A stretch of DNA of 32,334 nt from Bacteroides sp. (GTDB lineage: Bacteria > Bacteroidota > Bacteroidia > Bacteroidales > Bacteroidaceae). Numbering within the stretch: position 1 is the stretch's first letter; each line of letters opens with the position of its first letter. Position numbers and translations under genes: made by a program. The notes under the pieces were generated by a model. That model saw only the letters and a program-made list of their open reading frames with translations, searched no databases and was not told the origin of the DNA. The stretch spans positions 1 to 32,334 of the forward strand of contig JAJBTC010000173.1 of assembly GCA_020861095.1 (NCBI GenBank), read 5' to 3'. This document shows positions 22,359-32,334 of this stretch, piece by piece.

Positions 22359-23903
22359 TTAATGTAATGAAAGTGTTACAATAGACTTCGCAGGAACTTT
22401 TACCTGTAGGGTTCCCTTGTTGAGCTTAGCACCTTTGAATTCCTTGATATTTACGACATTTGGATTCTCAAAAGAGTTGTAATCGTCAATATTCCCGGAA
22501 GTAAGTATTTCTCCGGTAACGTTTTTTGCTTTCAAATCCGAGAGGTTGATTGTAATGTCCTGATCATTGGTCAGGTCAACATTTGACAAGGAGATGTGAA
22601 CAACGCCGTTTTTATCTTTAGAAGCCGTAGCACTGATCATAGGAAGGGTGCGATTGTCGCCTACAGTCATTTCATCGCACTGGATGTCAAGTGGTATGTG
22701 AGTGGCATCCTGGTGTACAATGTACAGTTTGAATACATGATACGTTGGAGTCAATACCATTTGTCCTTTATCGTTGGTTAATATCATAGATTGCAATACA
22801 TTGGCGATCTGTGCAATGTTAGCCATGGTTAGACGCTCCGTATATTTATGAAAGATGTCAAACGAAAGTGAAGCAACAAAAGCATCACGCATCGTATTTT
22901 GTTGATAAAGGTGACCACTGATTGTTCCCGGTTCTTCGTCCCACCAGGTTCCCCATTCATCAAGCAACAAGTTCACACGCTTTTGGGGATCGTGTTTGTC
23001 CATGATAGCCATGTGTTTTTTAAGTACATCTTCTACTTCACGGCACTTGCCTAATGTCCAATAGTAATCATCCGTATTAAATTGAGTCGCAGAACCTTTG
23101 CTTCCATCCCATCCTTTTACGGTGTAGTAGTGCAAAGAAAGTCCCTGCATGTGATTTTGGGCACGATCCATCAGTATTTCAGTCCAGTTATAATCGTAAT
23201 CGCTGGCACCACTGGCTATTTTATACAAACGGTTGTCGTCGTAGTTACGGCAGTATATAGCATAACGGCGGTATAGATCGGCATAATATTCAGGACGCAT
23301 GTCTCCACCGCATCCCCAGCTTTCGTTACCTACTCCGAGATATTTTACCTTCCATGCTTTATCACGGCCATTTTTACGGCGAAGGTTAGCCATAGGAGAG
23401 TCGCCGTCTGAAGTCATGTATTCAACCCACTTAGCCAATTCTTCTACAGTACCACTACCTACGTTACCACTGATATAAGGTTCACATTCCAGAATTTCGC
23501 AAAGGTTTAGGAACTCGTGTGTACCGAAGCTATTATCTTCGATGGTTCCTCCCCAGTTGTTGTTCACCATTTTAGGGCGGTTCTCTTTGGGACCGATACC
23601 ATCCATCCAGTGATATTCATCAGCAAAGCAACCTCCCGGCCAGCGAAGTACAGGAATTTTAAGATCTTTCAGTGCATTTAATACATCGGTACGATAACCG
23701 TTAGTGTTAGGAATACCAGAGTTCTCGCCTACCCAAAGGCCACCATAGATACAAGTGCCAAGATGTTCGGCAAACTGACCATAGATTTCTTTAGGAATAA
23801 TTTGATTGGCATCATTCACATTGCCTTTGATTGTAGCGCTCTTCTGTGCGGAGAGTGACAAGGATGCCAATACCATTACACCGAGTAAAAGTTTCTTTTT
23901 CAT
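22359..23903 (-). CDS. GH51 alpha-L-arabinofuranosidase
   Basis: The 514-residue enzyme has a signal peptide ([20 protein letters not shown]). Its (beta/alpha)8 barrel carries the GH51 hallmarks [11 protein letters not shown] and [15 protein letters not shown], the acid/base Glu194 in [11 protein letters not shown] and the nucleophile Glu316 in [11 protein letters not shown]. The C-terminal part is a beta-sandwich ending [13 protein letters not shown], as usual in this family. It should remove alpha-L-arabinofuranosyl residues from arabinan or arabinoxylan oligosaccharides, probably in the periplasm. It follows GH97 by 44 bases on the same strand. The gene stays intact despite the AT-rich flanks. 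Confidence 0.95.
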   Translation of the reverse strand: MKKKLLLGVMVLASLSLSAQKSATIKGNVNDANQIIPKEIYGQFAEHLGTCIYGGLWVGENSGIPNTNGYRTDVLNALKDLKIPVLRWPGGCFADEYHWMDGIGPKENRPKMVNNNWGGTIEDNSFGTHEFLNLCEILECEPYISGNVGSGTVEELAKWVEYMTSDGDSPMANLRRKNGRDKAWKVKYLGVGNESWGCGGDMRPEYYADLYRRYAIYCRNYDDNRLYKIASGASDYDYNWTEILMDRAQNHMQGLSLHYYTVKGWDGSKGSATQFNTDDYYWTLGKCREVEDVLKKHMAIMDKHDPQKRVNLLLDEWGTWWDEEPGTISGHLYQQNTMRDAFVASLSFDIFHKYTERLTMANIAQIANVLQSMILTNDKGQMVLTPTYHVFKLYIVHQDATHIPLDIQCDEMTVGDNRTLPMISATASKDKNGVVHISLSNVDLTNDQDITINLSDLKAKNVTGEILTSGNIDDYNSFENPNVVNIKEFKGAKLNKGTLQVKVPAKSIVTLSLH

Positions 23904-23947
23904 GATTAATTCTAAAAAATGTGTATGTTTAAATGGGAATAATTCTC

Positions 23948-25876
23948 TTATTTCGTATAGATGGTTACACCACCCAGAGGCTCCATGTCAATGACAAGTT
24001 GTCCTTTCTTGTTAACTGTGGCTGTTTTAAATCCGGCTGTACGGTCTTCTTTATCGTAAATTACAGAAACCTCCTGCCCGGTTAACCAGGGTAGGGATAG
24101 AGTAAGTTTCTTAGATTGTTCTTCTGCATTACTTCCGGCAATGTACCATCTGTTACCGTAACGACGGGCTACAACAAAGTATTTTCCCGGGTATCCGTCA
24201 ATGAAGATGGTTTCATCCCAAACGGTAGGTACCATCCGGAGGAAATCAAGTACATAATCCGGCTGTTCGTCCAGGTTATTGGGGGTCACTCCGAGGTGTT
24301 GTGTGGCCGATTGATAGATTACCATTGTAGCCAGTTGGAATGCATCTGTTGTTTTACGGATGGTTCCCTCTTTCTGGTCTTTGGAAAGGATCTTGTTGAA
24401 GAATACGGGTCCGAAGTCCATACCACTCACGGCATTACGTGTGAAAGGAAGGATAGTACTGCTGTATGCTTCTCTGTCTGTCCAGTATTGACTAAATATC
24501 AGATTTTCTGATACAAGTGCAGCTTCACTGGTCATGTGGTTAGGATACATACGCTCCCAACCACGTGGAAGGGTTGCTCCATGAAAGTTTACAGAGATTC
24601 CATATTCATTGGCATCAGTTAGAATATCTTCATATAATTTTATGGTGACCTGTTTATCTCCACCAAAGAAATCGACCTTTATACCCTTTACACCTACCGC
24701 CTTTAACCACGCCATTTCGCGGCGACGAGCTGGTGTGGTGTCCATACAATCCTGTGGGGTTTGCGGAGCATCATTCCATGAACCGTTGGAGTTGTACCAA
24801 AGAATAACATCTACATTCTTAGAGCGGGCATAACGTACGAGTTCCGCCATGCGTTCACGACCAATTTTCTGGTCCCACCAATTGTCTATCAGTACATACT
24901 CAAAGTTCAGAGCAGCTGCTAAGTCGATAAATTTGATCTGATCGTCAAAGTTGATGCTATTATCTTGCCAAACCACCCAGCTCCACGTTGATTTTCCGGG
25001 TTTAAATACTTGTGATGGTTCATATAATGGCTTAACAACATCGTAGGCGGAAGTTGTTTCCACTATTGGTTTCAGTGTTTCGCCAACAGTGATTGTTTTC
25101 CACGAAGTGAGCAAAGGTAGTCCTGCTGTAACGGTAAAATCACCCACACCATGATTCTCTTCTTTTTCGGGGAATGCTATACTATAAGAGCCCTCAGGGC
25201 TGCCTTCACTAAGTTTAGTCCCGGCATAAAGACTGCTTACACCTGTTTCTGATATCAATACCCAACCGTCGTTACCTAAATGGAAAAGGGCAGGGAAGGT
25301 ATACCCAATTCCATATTTGGACGGAGTTCTTATGGCTCCATCCAATGTATACTCTTCTTCGTAGCTTGGTTTGGTGCGCATCCATCCTTCACCCCACGGA
25401 GCTTGCGGAGTGATGAAAGTTGTCGTATGTGCAGGAAAATCAAAACCGGTTAATTCTTTAAGGATGGTGCAATGTGTCTTTTTAGCAGAATTGATGCGAT
25501 AAGCCTGGGATATATCATGGTTCGCCACTCGGAAAATGATCTGTAACGTATCGCTTTCCGCATTGCTATAACTACTAACCAATTCATTTGCTACATAATG
25601 TATGCGGCTTGCTTTGGCATGAGGAAGTGTATAAGTTTCGTCTATAAGACGAATCTCTTCTCCTATTTTTGTTAACCCCTGGGCAAAGCTACCCATGCTG
25701 GTTTCCAATCCCAGTGGAGAGGATTCCAACATGGTCTTGTTGTTGTAGGTAACGCTATAACTGGGTTTCCCTTCATTCAGTGATAGGTTAACCTTAAGTA
25801 GACCATCCGGACTTTCAACTTCTTGTGCCGTAAGTGTCGCAGGAACAAAAAAGAGAATAGCCATTACCCTGGTCAT
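23948..25876 (-). CDS. GH97 glycoside hydrolase, retaining type (alpha-galactosidase / beta-L-arabinopyranosidase-like)
   Basis: From the ATG at 25876 this is a 642-residue GH97 protein with signal [18 protein letters not shown]. The N-terminal beta-sandwich begins [20 protein letters not shown]; the barrel includes [11 protein letters not shown] and [14 protein letters not shown]. In this last motif the aspartate (~402) sits where retaining GH97 enzymes have their nucleophile, unlike the inverting SusB alpha-glucosidases. [18 protein letters not shown] is a further family segment. Retaining GH97s act on alpha-galactosides, and some on beta-L-arabinopyranosides, which have the same ring geometry; the arabinose setting favours the latter by inference. 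The open frame extends to 26071, but that part is Lys/Arg-rich and crosses a dispersed repeat, so a later start is preferred; 25951 is an alternative. Confidence 0.85.
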   Translation of the reverse strand: MTRVMAILFFVPATLTAQEVESPDGLLKVNLSLNEGKPSYSVTYNNKTMLESSPLGLETSMGSFAQGLTKIGEEIRLIDETYTLPHAKASRIHYVANELVSSYSNAESDTLQIIFRVANHDISQAYRINSAKKTHCTILKELTGFDFPAHTTTFITPQAPWGEGWMRTKPSYEEEYTLDGAIRTPSKYGIGYTFPALFHLGNDGWVLISETGVSSLYAGTKLSEGSPEGSYSIAFPEKEENHGVGDFTVTAGLPLLTSWKTITVGETLKPIVETTSAYDVVKPLYEPSQVFKPGKSTWSWVVWQDNSINFDDQIKFIDLAAALNFEYVLIDNWWDQKIGRERMAELVRYARSKNVDVILWYNSNGSWNDAPQTPQDCMDTTPARRREMAWLKAVGVKGIKVDFFGGDKQVTIKLYEDILTDANEYGISVNFHGATLPRGWERMYPNHMTSEAALVSENLIFSQYWTDREAYSSTILPFTRNAVSGMDFGPVFFNKILSKDQKEGTIRKTTDAFQLATMVIYQSATQHLGVTPNNLDEQPDYVLDFLRMVPTVWDETIFIDGYPGKYFVVARRYGNRWYIAGSNAEEQSKKLTLSLPWLTGQEVSVIYDKEDRTAGFKTATVNKKGQLVIDMEPLGGVTIYTK

Positions 25877-25896
25877 CCAGAGCAAAGCGGAGGATC
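25872..25896 (-). repeat. Dispersed repeat copy A, overlapping the GH97 start
   Basis: On the minus strand this reads GATCCTCCGCTTTGCTCTGG followed by ATGAC, a copy of the element best seen at 29019-29046. The ATG preferred as the GH97 start (25874-25876) is part of the repeat's GGATGAC end. The stretch 25897-26284 otherwise has no supported gene; it is AT-rich and holds only the Lys/Arg-rich upstream extension of the GH97 frame. Confidence 0.7.
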
Positions 25897-26284
25897 TTCT
25901 TCGGAGAGGTAGTAAGGCGGATAACCGTACTACGTTTTGAGTCAGATTCATTCTTTCCATTCGGGGTTTATTTGATTCATTAATTCTTCTTTCTTTTTTC
26001 TTTTTTCTACTCCAACCCTTCCATTCCTTTTCCCGGTTGATTGCATCTCCTATATCCATAAATTTTTCCAAATAAATGCAATATGCTGGATTGTATTCAG
26101 AGGTGAAGCTATTTCTGTATAAATGTTGTTTATGCTCTTAACCCGTTTGTCTATATCGGATGTAACACCTATATAAAGTGTTGTTCTGTTTTGTTTGTCA
26201 GTAGGTAGACAGTTCCGGGTGTTAGTTTGTGCATATATTTATTCTTTTTGCATTCGTAATGAAAAGGCATTGTTATTCGGGCTA

Positions 26285-26320
26285 CCCCTGTCATCCTTCG
26301 CAACACTCTGGATGACGGGG
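26285..26320 (-). repeat. Dispersed repeat copy B, hairpin just after GH127
   Basis: CCCCTGTCATCC (26285-26296) and GGATGACGGGG (26310-26320) pair around a 13-base loop. The loop side, CATCCTTCGCAACACTCTGG, is a copy of the dispersed element. It starts 10 bases after the GH127 stop codon and may act as its terminator or as a 3' stabilising stem. Confidence 0.7.
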
Positions 26321-26330
26321 ATATTGATCC

Positions 26331-28679
26331 TTATTTCAATAACCTTATTTCGTAAACACGGAATGTTTGTTCAGATTCTCCCGGCATAAACCTGAGGGTT
26401 TCTGTTCCCCTATTCAATTTTTCAGGAAGTTCGTATATCCATGTAATGAAGTTCTCATCTAAATCGGCGATAATAGGCGAGACGTCAATCTTTTTATCTC
26501 CAATATATATATTAGTCCCGGGTTTAGTATCCCCTTTATGCAGTACAAGCATAAGCGAATGAGCTTCTTCCTTTATCTTTAATTCGTAACTGAACCAGCC
26601 TCTGGCTAAACGGAAATGACGGTTATCCCGGGTTCCTGTATGCGAATCTTCATATTTAATAAAGTGGTCGGACTCCGGCTGTTGTTCACCCGGATATATC
26701 AGATCGATAGTCCGCTCTATCCACTCTGCTTTTTGCTGTTCTTTGCGGGTGATGTCCTCCTTCAGAAGTTGTAAATTGTCTGAAGTAACCTGACGGAAAT
26801 ATACGGCATAGCGAGAGTTATGCAGACGGAAGAAAGGAATGAATTCCATGGACTTAAATTTCTCAGGATATATTTCTCCGGTATATTTGAAGCGTATGTC
26901 GTTCTCATTTTCCTTTTTGAAACAGGGGAGGAGTTGATTCGTTTCTCCTACCAGAATAGGCATATCCTGCAAGGGTATCTGATGTCCCTGTGCAATGTGT
27001 CCGCCACGGCTATCGTCGGCATATAATCCTTTCATGTCCTCTGTTCCCGTTTTAGTTGCTAAAACGATAGGACCATACATGAAGGAATAATAATCGCTTT
27101 GATCCGGGAGTTGTTCCATAGTTAACTTCATAGGAAGTGTAAGCACTACTTCATCACCTTTCTTCCATTTACGATCAATAGTGATATAGTTGCCTGATAC
27201 TTCGTAAATTGGTTGAGGTTGCCCATTCACCGTTACAGTTAGCTTGCCTTCTTCAACCCATCCCGGATAACGTAGTTTAAGTGCAAATGCTTTTTTCTTG
27301 CTTTCCCTGATCATGAAGCGCACGTGTTCTTCTTCGGGAAAACGGGTTTCCTGAACCAGTGTTATTCCTTTGTCTTTCCATTCCAGCTGTGAAGGAATGA
27401 AGAGGTTGACGTATAACTCATTCTCCGTGTGACCATAAATAATCTCACCATATTTGGTGTGATTCTCTAATCCGGAGCCCACACAACACCACATGCTGGT
27501 TTCCGGTTGGGAATACACCCGATAGTGTCCCGAACGCATAGGCGTAAAATATACAAATCCACCTTTATCAGGTTCCTGCGAAGAGAGAATGTGATTGTAA
27601 AGGCCACGTTCGTAGAAATCTATATAGCGGGCTTCTGCGGTTGTTTGGAAGAACATATTGCTCAAACGAAGCATGTTGTAAGTGTTACAGGTTTCCGGGC
27701 CTTCTATATCGGTAACCATTGGCTCAAAGTTATCGGCGGGATGGAAGTGTTCGCGTACACTATTGCCACCCATGCTAACAGAACGGTTTTGGGTTACGAT
27801 TTCCCAGAAAAATTGGGAAGCATCATCCCATTTTTTGTTTTTCTCCAGATCGGCAATACGTTTGTAGCCGATAACTTTAGGGATTTGAGTATTCGCATGC
27901 AGTCCGGTGAGTTTATCCTCTTTGGCTAAAAGTGGATTCAAAATGGCCAGGTGCGAAAAACGTTTGGCAAGGGTGAGGTATTTACTATCACCAGTCATAG
28001 CATATACATCAGCAAAGGTTTCGTTGAGGCCTCCATGTTCACTACGAAGCATGTCCTGCATTTGTTCCTCACTCAAACCATTGGTAACATCGAGCATCCA
28101 GTCTGTTAGCTTAAAAAGCATATCACGGGCAGTCTGGTTACCAGTGAAGAGGTATGCGTCACGAAGGCCTGCATACGTTTTGTGTATATTGTAGAGAGGT
28201 ACCCATTTGCCATTGAGGTCAAAACCTCCGGCACGAATGTTTCCTGCTTTGATCTCGTTCCACATGGGGATACTACCGGGAGTTCCTCCGATAAATCCTG
28301 TTCCGACAGCATCCTGACAACGCTTAAGTTCATTGACCATATAGTCAAGGCGCTGTTTGATTTCTGCGTTTCCGGTAGCGGCTGACATCATAGACAATGC
28401 AGAAATATAATGTCCTCCCATATGTCCATCCAATCCGGAATTTTCCCAGTTAGTATAGGGCTGAGCTTTAGGTGTAAGTCCGGCCTCTCGCAGATACGGA
28501 GCAAGTAATCTGTCCGGATCCATAGCGAGAATATAGTTCAGATCTGTTTGCTGAGCTTGTAGAAAGGGACTGTCAAGCAGCTTAACGTCCGATAAAGGGA
28601 ACAGTTGTACTTGATTTTGTGGCTGAGCAATCAGATTTAGCGTGATAAGTAAAGATAGAATAAGAGTATGGATTTTCAT
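26331..28679 (-). CDS. GH127 beta-L-arabinofuranosidase-like enzyme
   Basis: The protein has 782 residues from the ATG at 28679, with the signal MKIHTLILSLLITLNLIAQ. The N-terminal (alpha/alpha)6 barrel includes WENSGLDGHMGGHYISALSMM, PLYNIHKTYAGLRDAY, SEHGGLNETFADVYAMTGD and GGNSVREHFHP. The zinc and nucleophile set known from GH127 is present: Glu329 and Cys331 in GPETCNTYNMLRLS and Cys398-Cys399 in MWCCVGSGLENHTKYG. Beta-sandwich domains follow. Family members cleave beta-L-arabinofuranosides such as those on hydroxyproline-rich plant glycoproteins or in pectin side chains. An ATG 36 bases upstream would spoil the signal peptide. It lies between araB and GH97, separated from both by repeat-bearing gaps. 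Confidence 0.93.
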   Translation of the reverse strand: MKIHTLILSLLITLNLIAQPQNQVQLFPLSDVKLLDSPFLQAQQTDLNYILAMDPDRLLAPYLREAGLTPKAQPYTNWENSGLDGHMGGHYISALSMMSAATGNAEIKQRLDYMVNELKRCQDAVGTGFIGGTPGSIPMWNEIKAGNIRAGGFDLNGKWVPLYNIHKTYAGLRDAYLFTGNQTARDMLFKLTDWMLDVTNGLSEEQMQDMLRSEHGGLNETFADVYAMTGDSKYLTLAKRFSHLAILNPLLAKEDKLTGLHANTQIPKVIGYKRIADLEKNKKWDDASQFFWEIVTQNRSVSMGGNSVREHFHPADNFEPMVTDIEGPETCNTYNMLRLSNMFFQTTAEARYIDFYERGLYNHILSSQEPDKGGFVYFTPMRSGHYRVYSQPETSMWCCVGSGLENHTKYGEIIYGHTENELYVNLFIPSQLEWKDKGITLVQETRFPEEEHVRFMIRESKKKAFALKLRYPGWVEEGKLTVTVNGQPQPIYEVSGNYITIDRKWKKGDEVVLTLPMKLTMEQLPDQSDYYSFMYGPIVLATKTGTEDMKGLYADDSRGGHIAQGHQIPLQDMPILVGETNQLLPCFKKENENDIRFKYTGEIYPEKFKSMEFIPFFRLHNSRYAVYFRQVTSDNLQLLKEDITRKEQQKAEWIERTIDLIYPGEQQPESDHFIKYEDSHTGTRDNRHFRLARGWFSYELKIKEEAHSLMLVLHKGDTKPGTNIYIGDKKIDVSPIIADLDENFITWIYELPEKLNRGTETLRFMPGESEQTFRVYEIRLLK

Positions 28680-28737
28680 AAGTGTTTTTGCATATATATC
28701 TTCATTTGTTAGCATGTAAGTAACTGTTGGGATTTTC

Positions 28738-28745
28738 CAAAACTA
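28738..28745 (-). promoter_or_regulatory. Possible -7 box for GH127
   Basis: The minus strand reads TAGTTTTG, a match to TAnnTTTG, 58 bases before the GH127 ATG. The region is very AT-rich and no -33 element is seen, so this may be chance. Confidence 0.3.
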
Positions 28746-28809
28746 ATATATTATATGTATTTTTTGCTCTTTCTTTTGTCTTCTTTTTGCCATCTTTTCC
28801 TGTTTTTTC

Positions 28810-28827
28810 AGACGCAAATATGCGTCT
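28810..28827. repeat. Short perfect hairpin AGACGCA-AATA-TGCGTCT
   Basis: A 7-bp perfect stem with a 4-base loop, followed by CTACAACC, lies in the 379-base gap between araB and GH127 (28680-29058). It resembles short intergenic hairpins that recur in Bacteroidales genomes (recalled, not checked). A second small stem, CCAC/GTGG, lies at 28998-29008. Confidence 0.5.
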
Positions 28828-29018
28828 CTACAACCCACTATTATCGCATCCAAAACAGAAAAATATGACTAAAAACAAGTCTAAATAAAGAAACAAGCAA
28901 AATCCTAACAGTTACTAAGAAAAGGTTTTGGTTGTGACAGTGGAATGGCTCGACAATATCTTTAAATCCCGAACGGAGTGAGAGACCTGCTTCTTAACCA
29001 CTATGTGGTTATGTTGCA

Positions 29019-29046
29019 GATCTTTCGCTACGCTCCGGATGACTGG
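29019..29046 (+). repeat. Dispersed repeat copy C, just after araB
   Basis: GATCTTTCGCTACGCTCCGG followed by ATGACTGG is the clearest copy of the element. It lies 12 bases after the araB stop codon. The other copies are at 25872-25896 (opposite orientation) and 26292-26316. Confidence 0.7.
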
Positions 29047-29058
29047 AATATTCAGTTT

Positions 29059-30687
29059 TTAGCAAGAGCCTCGCTGTGGCACGTTGCCGCTGAATTTTAC
29101 AGCTGCTTCTTCGATAGGTAATGCTGCCTTGTAGTTTTCGATGTATATGCCAAAGCCTTCCACATCTTCAACCGAAGGGGATATTTCAATACCTGCATCT
29201 CCGCCAAACGCATGTTCGTCCAGGAAATCGGCAAGTGACTGTTTCTTCTCATTGTTCACCAGATAAGAACCTAACAGACCAATACCCCAGGCACCCCCTT
29301 CACCGGCAGTTTCCATCACAGAGATGGGTGAGTTTAATGCTGCTGCAAGTATTCTTTGACCTACGTTCTTAGTTTTAAACAGTCCGCCGTGTCCTGTGAT
29401 TCGATCGACTTTGATCTTTTCTTCATTGAAGAGGATGTCATTACCGATCTTAAGGACACCGACCGAAGCATGCAGATGTGCCCGCATGAAATTCGCGAGG
29501 TTGAACTTATCATTAGCCGAACGTACAAACAAGGGTCTTCCCTCAGCAAATCCTGTTATAGGTTCGCCCGACACATAATTGAATGAAAGAAGGCCTCCAC
29601 AATCTTTATCGCCTGTCAGCGCATGGTTGTAGAGTTTTTCATATATTTCATTCATATCTACAGGTATGCCCAACAGCTCCTGATATTCTTTGAAAATATT
29701 CACCCACGCGTTGAGATCGGAGGTGCAATTGTTGCAATGTACCATCGCTACAAGACTTCCGTCAGGAGTGGTAACCATATCAATCACTTCGTAGGGTTGG
29801 GACAGCTCCTTCTCCAATACAATCATAGAAAAGGATGATGTTCCTGCCGATACATTACCTGTACGTTGCTTGACAGCGTTAGTTGCTACCATACCGGTTC
29901 CGGCATCTCCTTCGGGTGGGCAAAAAGGTATGCCTGCTTTCAGGTGACCCGAAACATCGAGTCTGGTGGCTCCTCCTGCTGTAAGGAATCCGGCATTCTC
30001 GCCTGCAAGTAATACTTCAGGTAGGATGTCGGGCAACTTCCAGCCATATCCTTTATTCGCAATCAGGCTGTCGAACTTATCCACCATGGGGGCGGAATAG
30101 TTTTTGGTAGTTGGGTCTATGGGGAGCATCCCTGATGCATCGCCTATGCCCAACACCTTTTTACCCGTCATCTGCCAATGGATATAGCCTGCAAGCGTTG
30201 TCAGATAATTAATATCTTTCACGTGTTCCTCATTATCCAGGATGACTTGATATAGGTGAGAAATGCTCCATCTCAAAGGGATATTATAAACAAACAGTTC
30301 AGACAGTTCTGCTGCCGCTTGTCCCGTGTTGGTATTTCTCCAAGTGCGGAAAGGCACGAGAATCTCTTCTTTTTCATTGAATGCCATGTAGCCGTGCATC
30401 ATGGCACTGACACCAATGGCTGCCAATGTCTCTATCTCTATGCCGTATGTGTCCTTTACATTCGAACGAAGATCGGCATAGCAATCCTGCAGCCCGTGCC
30501 AGATAGCATCCACGCTATATGTCCAGAGCCCGTCGACCAGTTGGTTCTCCCAGGTATGGCTCCCCTGGGCGATAGGCTTGTTCTCCTGGTCAATCAAAAC
30601 AGCCTTGATTCGTGTAGAACCGAATTCTATGCCAAGAATGGCTTTACCTGTTTCGATGGTTGATTTTGCACCTGATTTCATCCTCAT
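29059..30687 (-). CDS. araB: L-ribulokinase (FGGY carbohydrate kinase)
   Basis: The 542-residue kinase should phosphorylate L-ribulose. It has the two FGGY actin-like domains: the first begins [20 protein letters not shown] (phosphate loop) and contains [13 protein letters not shown]; the second has [32 protein letters not shown] and the C-terminal [14 protein letters not shown] followed by [19 protein letters not shown]. Length is normal for ribulokinases. The assignment as ribulokinase rather than xylulokinase rests on its coupling to araA: the araA stop and the araB ATG overlap as TGATG at 30685-30689, which suggests translational coupling. A dispersed repeat follows the stop codon. Confidence 0.88.
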   Translation of the reverse strand: MRMKSGAKSTIETGKAILGIEFGSTRIKAVLIDQENKPIAQGSHTWENQLVDGLWTYSVDAIWHGLQDCYADLRSNVKDTYGIEIETLAAIGVSAMMHGYMAFNEKEEILVPFRTWRNTNTGQAAAELSELFVYNIPLRWSISHLYQVILDNEEHVKDINYLTTLAGYIHWQMTGKKVLGIGDASGMLPIDPTTKNYSAPMVDKFDSLIANKGYGWKLPDILPEVLLAGENAGFLTAGGATRLDVSGHLKAGIPFCPPEGDAGTGMVATNAVKQRTGNVSAGTSSFSMIVLEKELSQPYEVIDMVTTPDGSLVAMVHCNNCTSDLNAWVNIFKEYQELLGIPVDMNEIYEKLYNHALTGDKDCGGLLSFNYVSGEPITGFAEGRPLFVRSANDKFNLANFMRAHLHASVGVLKIGNDILFNEEKIKVDRITGHGGLFKTKNVGQRILAAALNSPISVMETAGEGGAWGIGLLGSYLVNNEKKQSLADFLDEHAFGGDAGIEISPSVEDVEGFGIYIENYKAALPIEEAAVKFSGNVPQRGSC

Positions 30688-32186
30688 CAAATACCTTTAT
30701 TCAACATATAAAATACTTCGTTCATGCGAAGTTCTTTCTTAAATTCAGGCATTGTTGTATTCTCGTCGATAACAACCATTTCAATACCTGCGATTTCAGC
30801 ATAATCTTCCATATATTCTACAGTAAGATCGTAAGAGAAGCTGGTATGATGCGTACCACCTGCCATAATCCATGCACCTGCACCTACTTCAAGGTTTGGA
30901 CGTGGAATCCACAATGCAGAAGCAACCGGTAGTTTTGGAAGTGATTTGCTCTTGATGCAATCTACTTTATTTACGATCATACGGAAACGGTTACCCAGGT
31001 CGACGATAGTGGCAGCAATCCCTTCACCTTCTTTAGACGTAAATACCAGACGAGCTGTTTCACTGTCGATACCGATGCTAAGGCGGTGTACTTCCAATTT
31101 AGGTTTTTCGGCAGCAATCAGCGGACAAATCTCAAGCATGTGTGCCTGAAGGATAGCGCTCTTTTCTCCATCGAAATGCAATGTATAGTCTTCCAGGAAG
31201 GAGCAACCCTTTGGCAAACCCTGGCCCATGAACCACATCGTACGATATAGAGCAGCTGTCTTCCAATCACCTTCGCCTCCGAATCCGTAACCTTCGGCCA
31301 TCAAACGCTGGCTGGCCAGACCCGGTATTTGATCCATCAAACCTAAGTCATTAAAGTTTGTTGTAAATCCTTTGGCTCCCATATCTTTCAATAGGCGACG
31401 AATAGCGATTTCTGCTTTCGCTGAATTCCATACTTTAGTATATGCTTCAGTGCCTTCTTTTTCCAGTTCAGGACTGTGGTCATAGTCTGCAAAATATGTT
31501 GCAACCAATGCTTTTACATCAGCGTCTGATACGGCTTTGTAATATTCCATCAGGTCATTCACAGGAACATAGTCCACATGGTAACCTAACTGCATTTCTG
31601 CTTCCACCTTGTCACCGTCTGTTACGGCTACGTTGTTCATTTGGTCGCCGAAACGAACGATCAACATATCCTGAGCATCTGCCCAGGCAGCTGAAACGCG
31701 CATCCAAACAGCAAGTTTATCTTGTGTTGCAGTGTCTTGCCAGTGTCCTACTACCACTTTGCGGGGTTTACGCAAACGGGCAGTGATATGTCCGAATTCA
31801 CGGTCGCCATGAGCCGATTGATTCAGGTTCATGAAGTCCATATTCATAGTATCCCAAGGAATTTCTTTATTGAACTGTGTGTGAAAGTGACACAAAGGTT
31901 TATTCAACGCCTGCAAACCATGAATCCACATTTTAGCAGGTGAGAAGGTATGCATCCAGGTAATAACACCAATACATTTCTCATCATTGTTGGCGGCTTT
32001 CATTACAGCGGTTACTTCTTTGGAAGAGTTTGCTGTACCTTTATATACTACTTTTACAGGAAGTCTTCCTGAATCGTTCAGTCCTTTAACCATTTCATTA
32101 GAGTGTGCATCTACAGCAACTACTGCGTCACCTCCATACAGAAGCTGAGCTCCTGTTATGAACCATACTTCATAATTTTCAAACAT
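30687..32186 (-). CDS. araA: L-arabinose isomerase
   Basis: The 499-residue enzyme converts L-arabinose to L-ribulose and matches the E. coli protein (500) in length. It begins [18 protein letters not shown], with [18 protein letters not shown] and [11 protein letters not shown] early on. The metal site is seen as Glu in [14 protein letters not shown], Glu in [13 protein letters not shown], His in [10 protein letters not shown] and His in [11 protein letters not shown]. The open frame extends 13 codons upstream through the AATTGAC repeat; the ATG at 32186 is the natural start. It is the first gene of the visible ara operon and overlaps araB by one base. Confidence 0.97.
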   Translation of the reverse strand: MFENYEVWFITGAQLLYGGDAVVAVDAHSNEMVKGLNDSGRLPVKVVYKGTANSSKEVTAVMKAANNDEKCIGVITWMHTFSPAKMWIHGLQALNKPLCHFHTQFNKEIPWDTMNMDFMNLNQSAHGDREFGHITARLRKPRKVVVGHWQDTATQDKLAVWMRVSAAWADAQDMLIVRFGDQMNNVAVTDGDKVEAEMQLGYHVDYVPVNDLMEYYKAVSDADVKALVATYFADYDHSPELEKEGTEAYTKVWNSAKAEIAIRRLLKDMGAKGFTTNFNDLGLMDQIPGLASQRLMAEGYGFGGEGDWKTAALYRTMWFMGQGLPKGCSFLEDYTLHFDGEKSAILQAHMLEICPLIAAEKPKLEVHRLSIGIDSETARLVFTSKEGEGIAATIVDLGNRFRMIVNKVDCIKSKSLPKLPVASALWIPRPNLEVGAGAWIMAGGTHHTSFSYDLTVEYMEDYAEIAGIEMVVIDENTTMPEFKKELRMNEVFYMLNKGI

Positions 32187-32195
32187 AGTTTTAAG

Positions 32196-32227
32196 AATTG
32201 ACAATTGACAATTGACAGTTGACAATT
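32196..32227. repeat. 7-bp tandem repeat in the araA leader
   Basis: Three AATTGAC units, one AGTTGAC and a final AATT lie 9 to 41 bases before the araA start codon, within its leader. The rest of the upstream sequence to 32334 is AT-rich. No TAnnTTTG box is seen on the minus strand there, so the ara promoter may lie beyond the window. Confidence 0.75.
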
Positions 32228-32334
32228 AAAAGAAAGTCTTGCTGCAAATGGTCAATTGGGTTATTATTAAATTAATTGTTTCTCGTTGTTTTTATGATAT
32301 TAAGAGTCTGTTTACATTTTCCACAGAATAATTA

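Overview
The window looks like a chromosomal segment of a member of the order Bacteroidales, most likely Bacteroides or Parabacteroides. Three things point there: repeated promoter boxes of the Bacteroidetes type (TAnnTTTG, here TATCTTTG several times), a FimA/Mfa-type lipoprotein fimbriation locus, and an arabinose cluster in which rpiB, tkt, a GH51 arabinofuranosidase, araB and araA sit together. Genus and species are inference; no rRNA is present.

Layout. 126-4531 (minus): a three-gene fimbrial locus with a shaft-like subunit, a Mfa2/FimB-like anchor and a large tip-like lipoprotein. 4589-5425 (minus): endonuclease IV. 5747-7123 (plus): an AGCS sodium:amino-acid symporter. 7313-9103 (plus): ribosomal protein S1 with a textbook promoter and terminator. 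9222-9479: a 12-copy, ~21.5-bp iteron-like array in the tail-to-tail gap. 9820-12692 (minus): a Porin_10-type outer-membrane protein followed by a membrane-anchored solute-binding protein. 12693-14621: a long repeat-rich stretch holding one small plus-strand unit, a structured RNA leader followed by a SymE-like toxin gene in two overlapping frames joined at an in-phase A_AAA_AAC slippery heptamer. 14622-17791 (minus): a TPR protein and a ferredoxin-dependent 2-oxoacid oxidoreductase operon, with a 56-residue membrane protein between two subunits. 17960-19363 (minus): a GH28 polygalacturonase-like enzyme. 19590-32186 (minus): araA, araB, GH127, GH97, GH51, tkt and rpiB.

How the genes fit together. 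In the last cluster GH127, GH51 and GH97 would release L-arabinose (furanose and possibly pyranose forms) from plant glycans. AraA and AraB turn it into L-ribulose 5-phosphate, and transketolase and RpiB handle the resulting pentose phosphates. The L-ribulose-5-phosphate 4-epimerase (AraD) that joins these steps is not in the window, nor are a transporter or regulator; they may lie beyond position 32334. GH28 fits the same pectin diet. The 2-oxoacid:ferredoxin oxidoreductase serves anaerobic central metabolism.

The most unusual items are the SymE-like gene with its frameshift site and start-codon-pairing leader, the iteron-like array after rpsA, the first fimbrial gene whose signal peptide has no in-frame start codon and abuts the nfo terminator, and a dispersed repeat that occurs three times in the arabinose cluster, once supplying the likely start codon of GH97.
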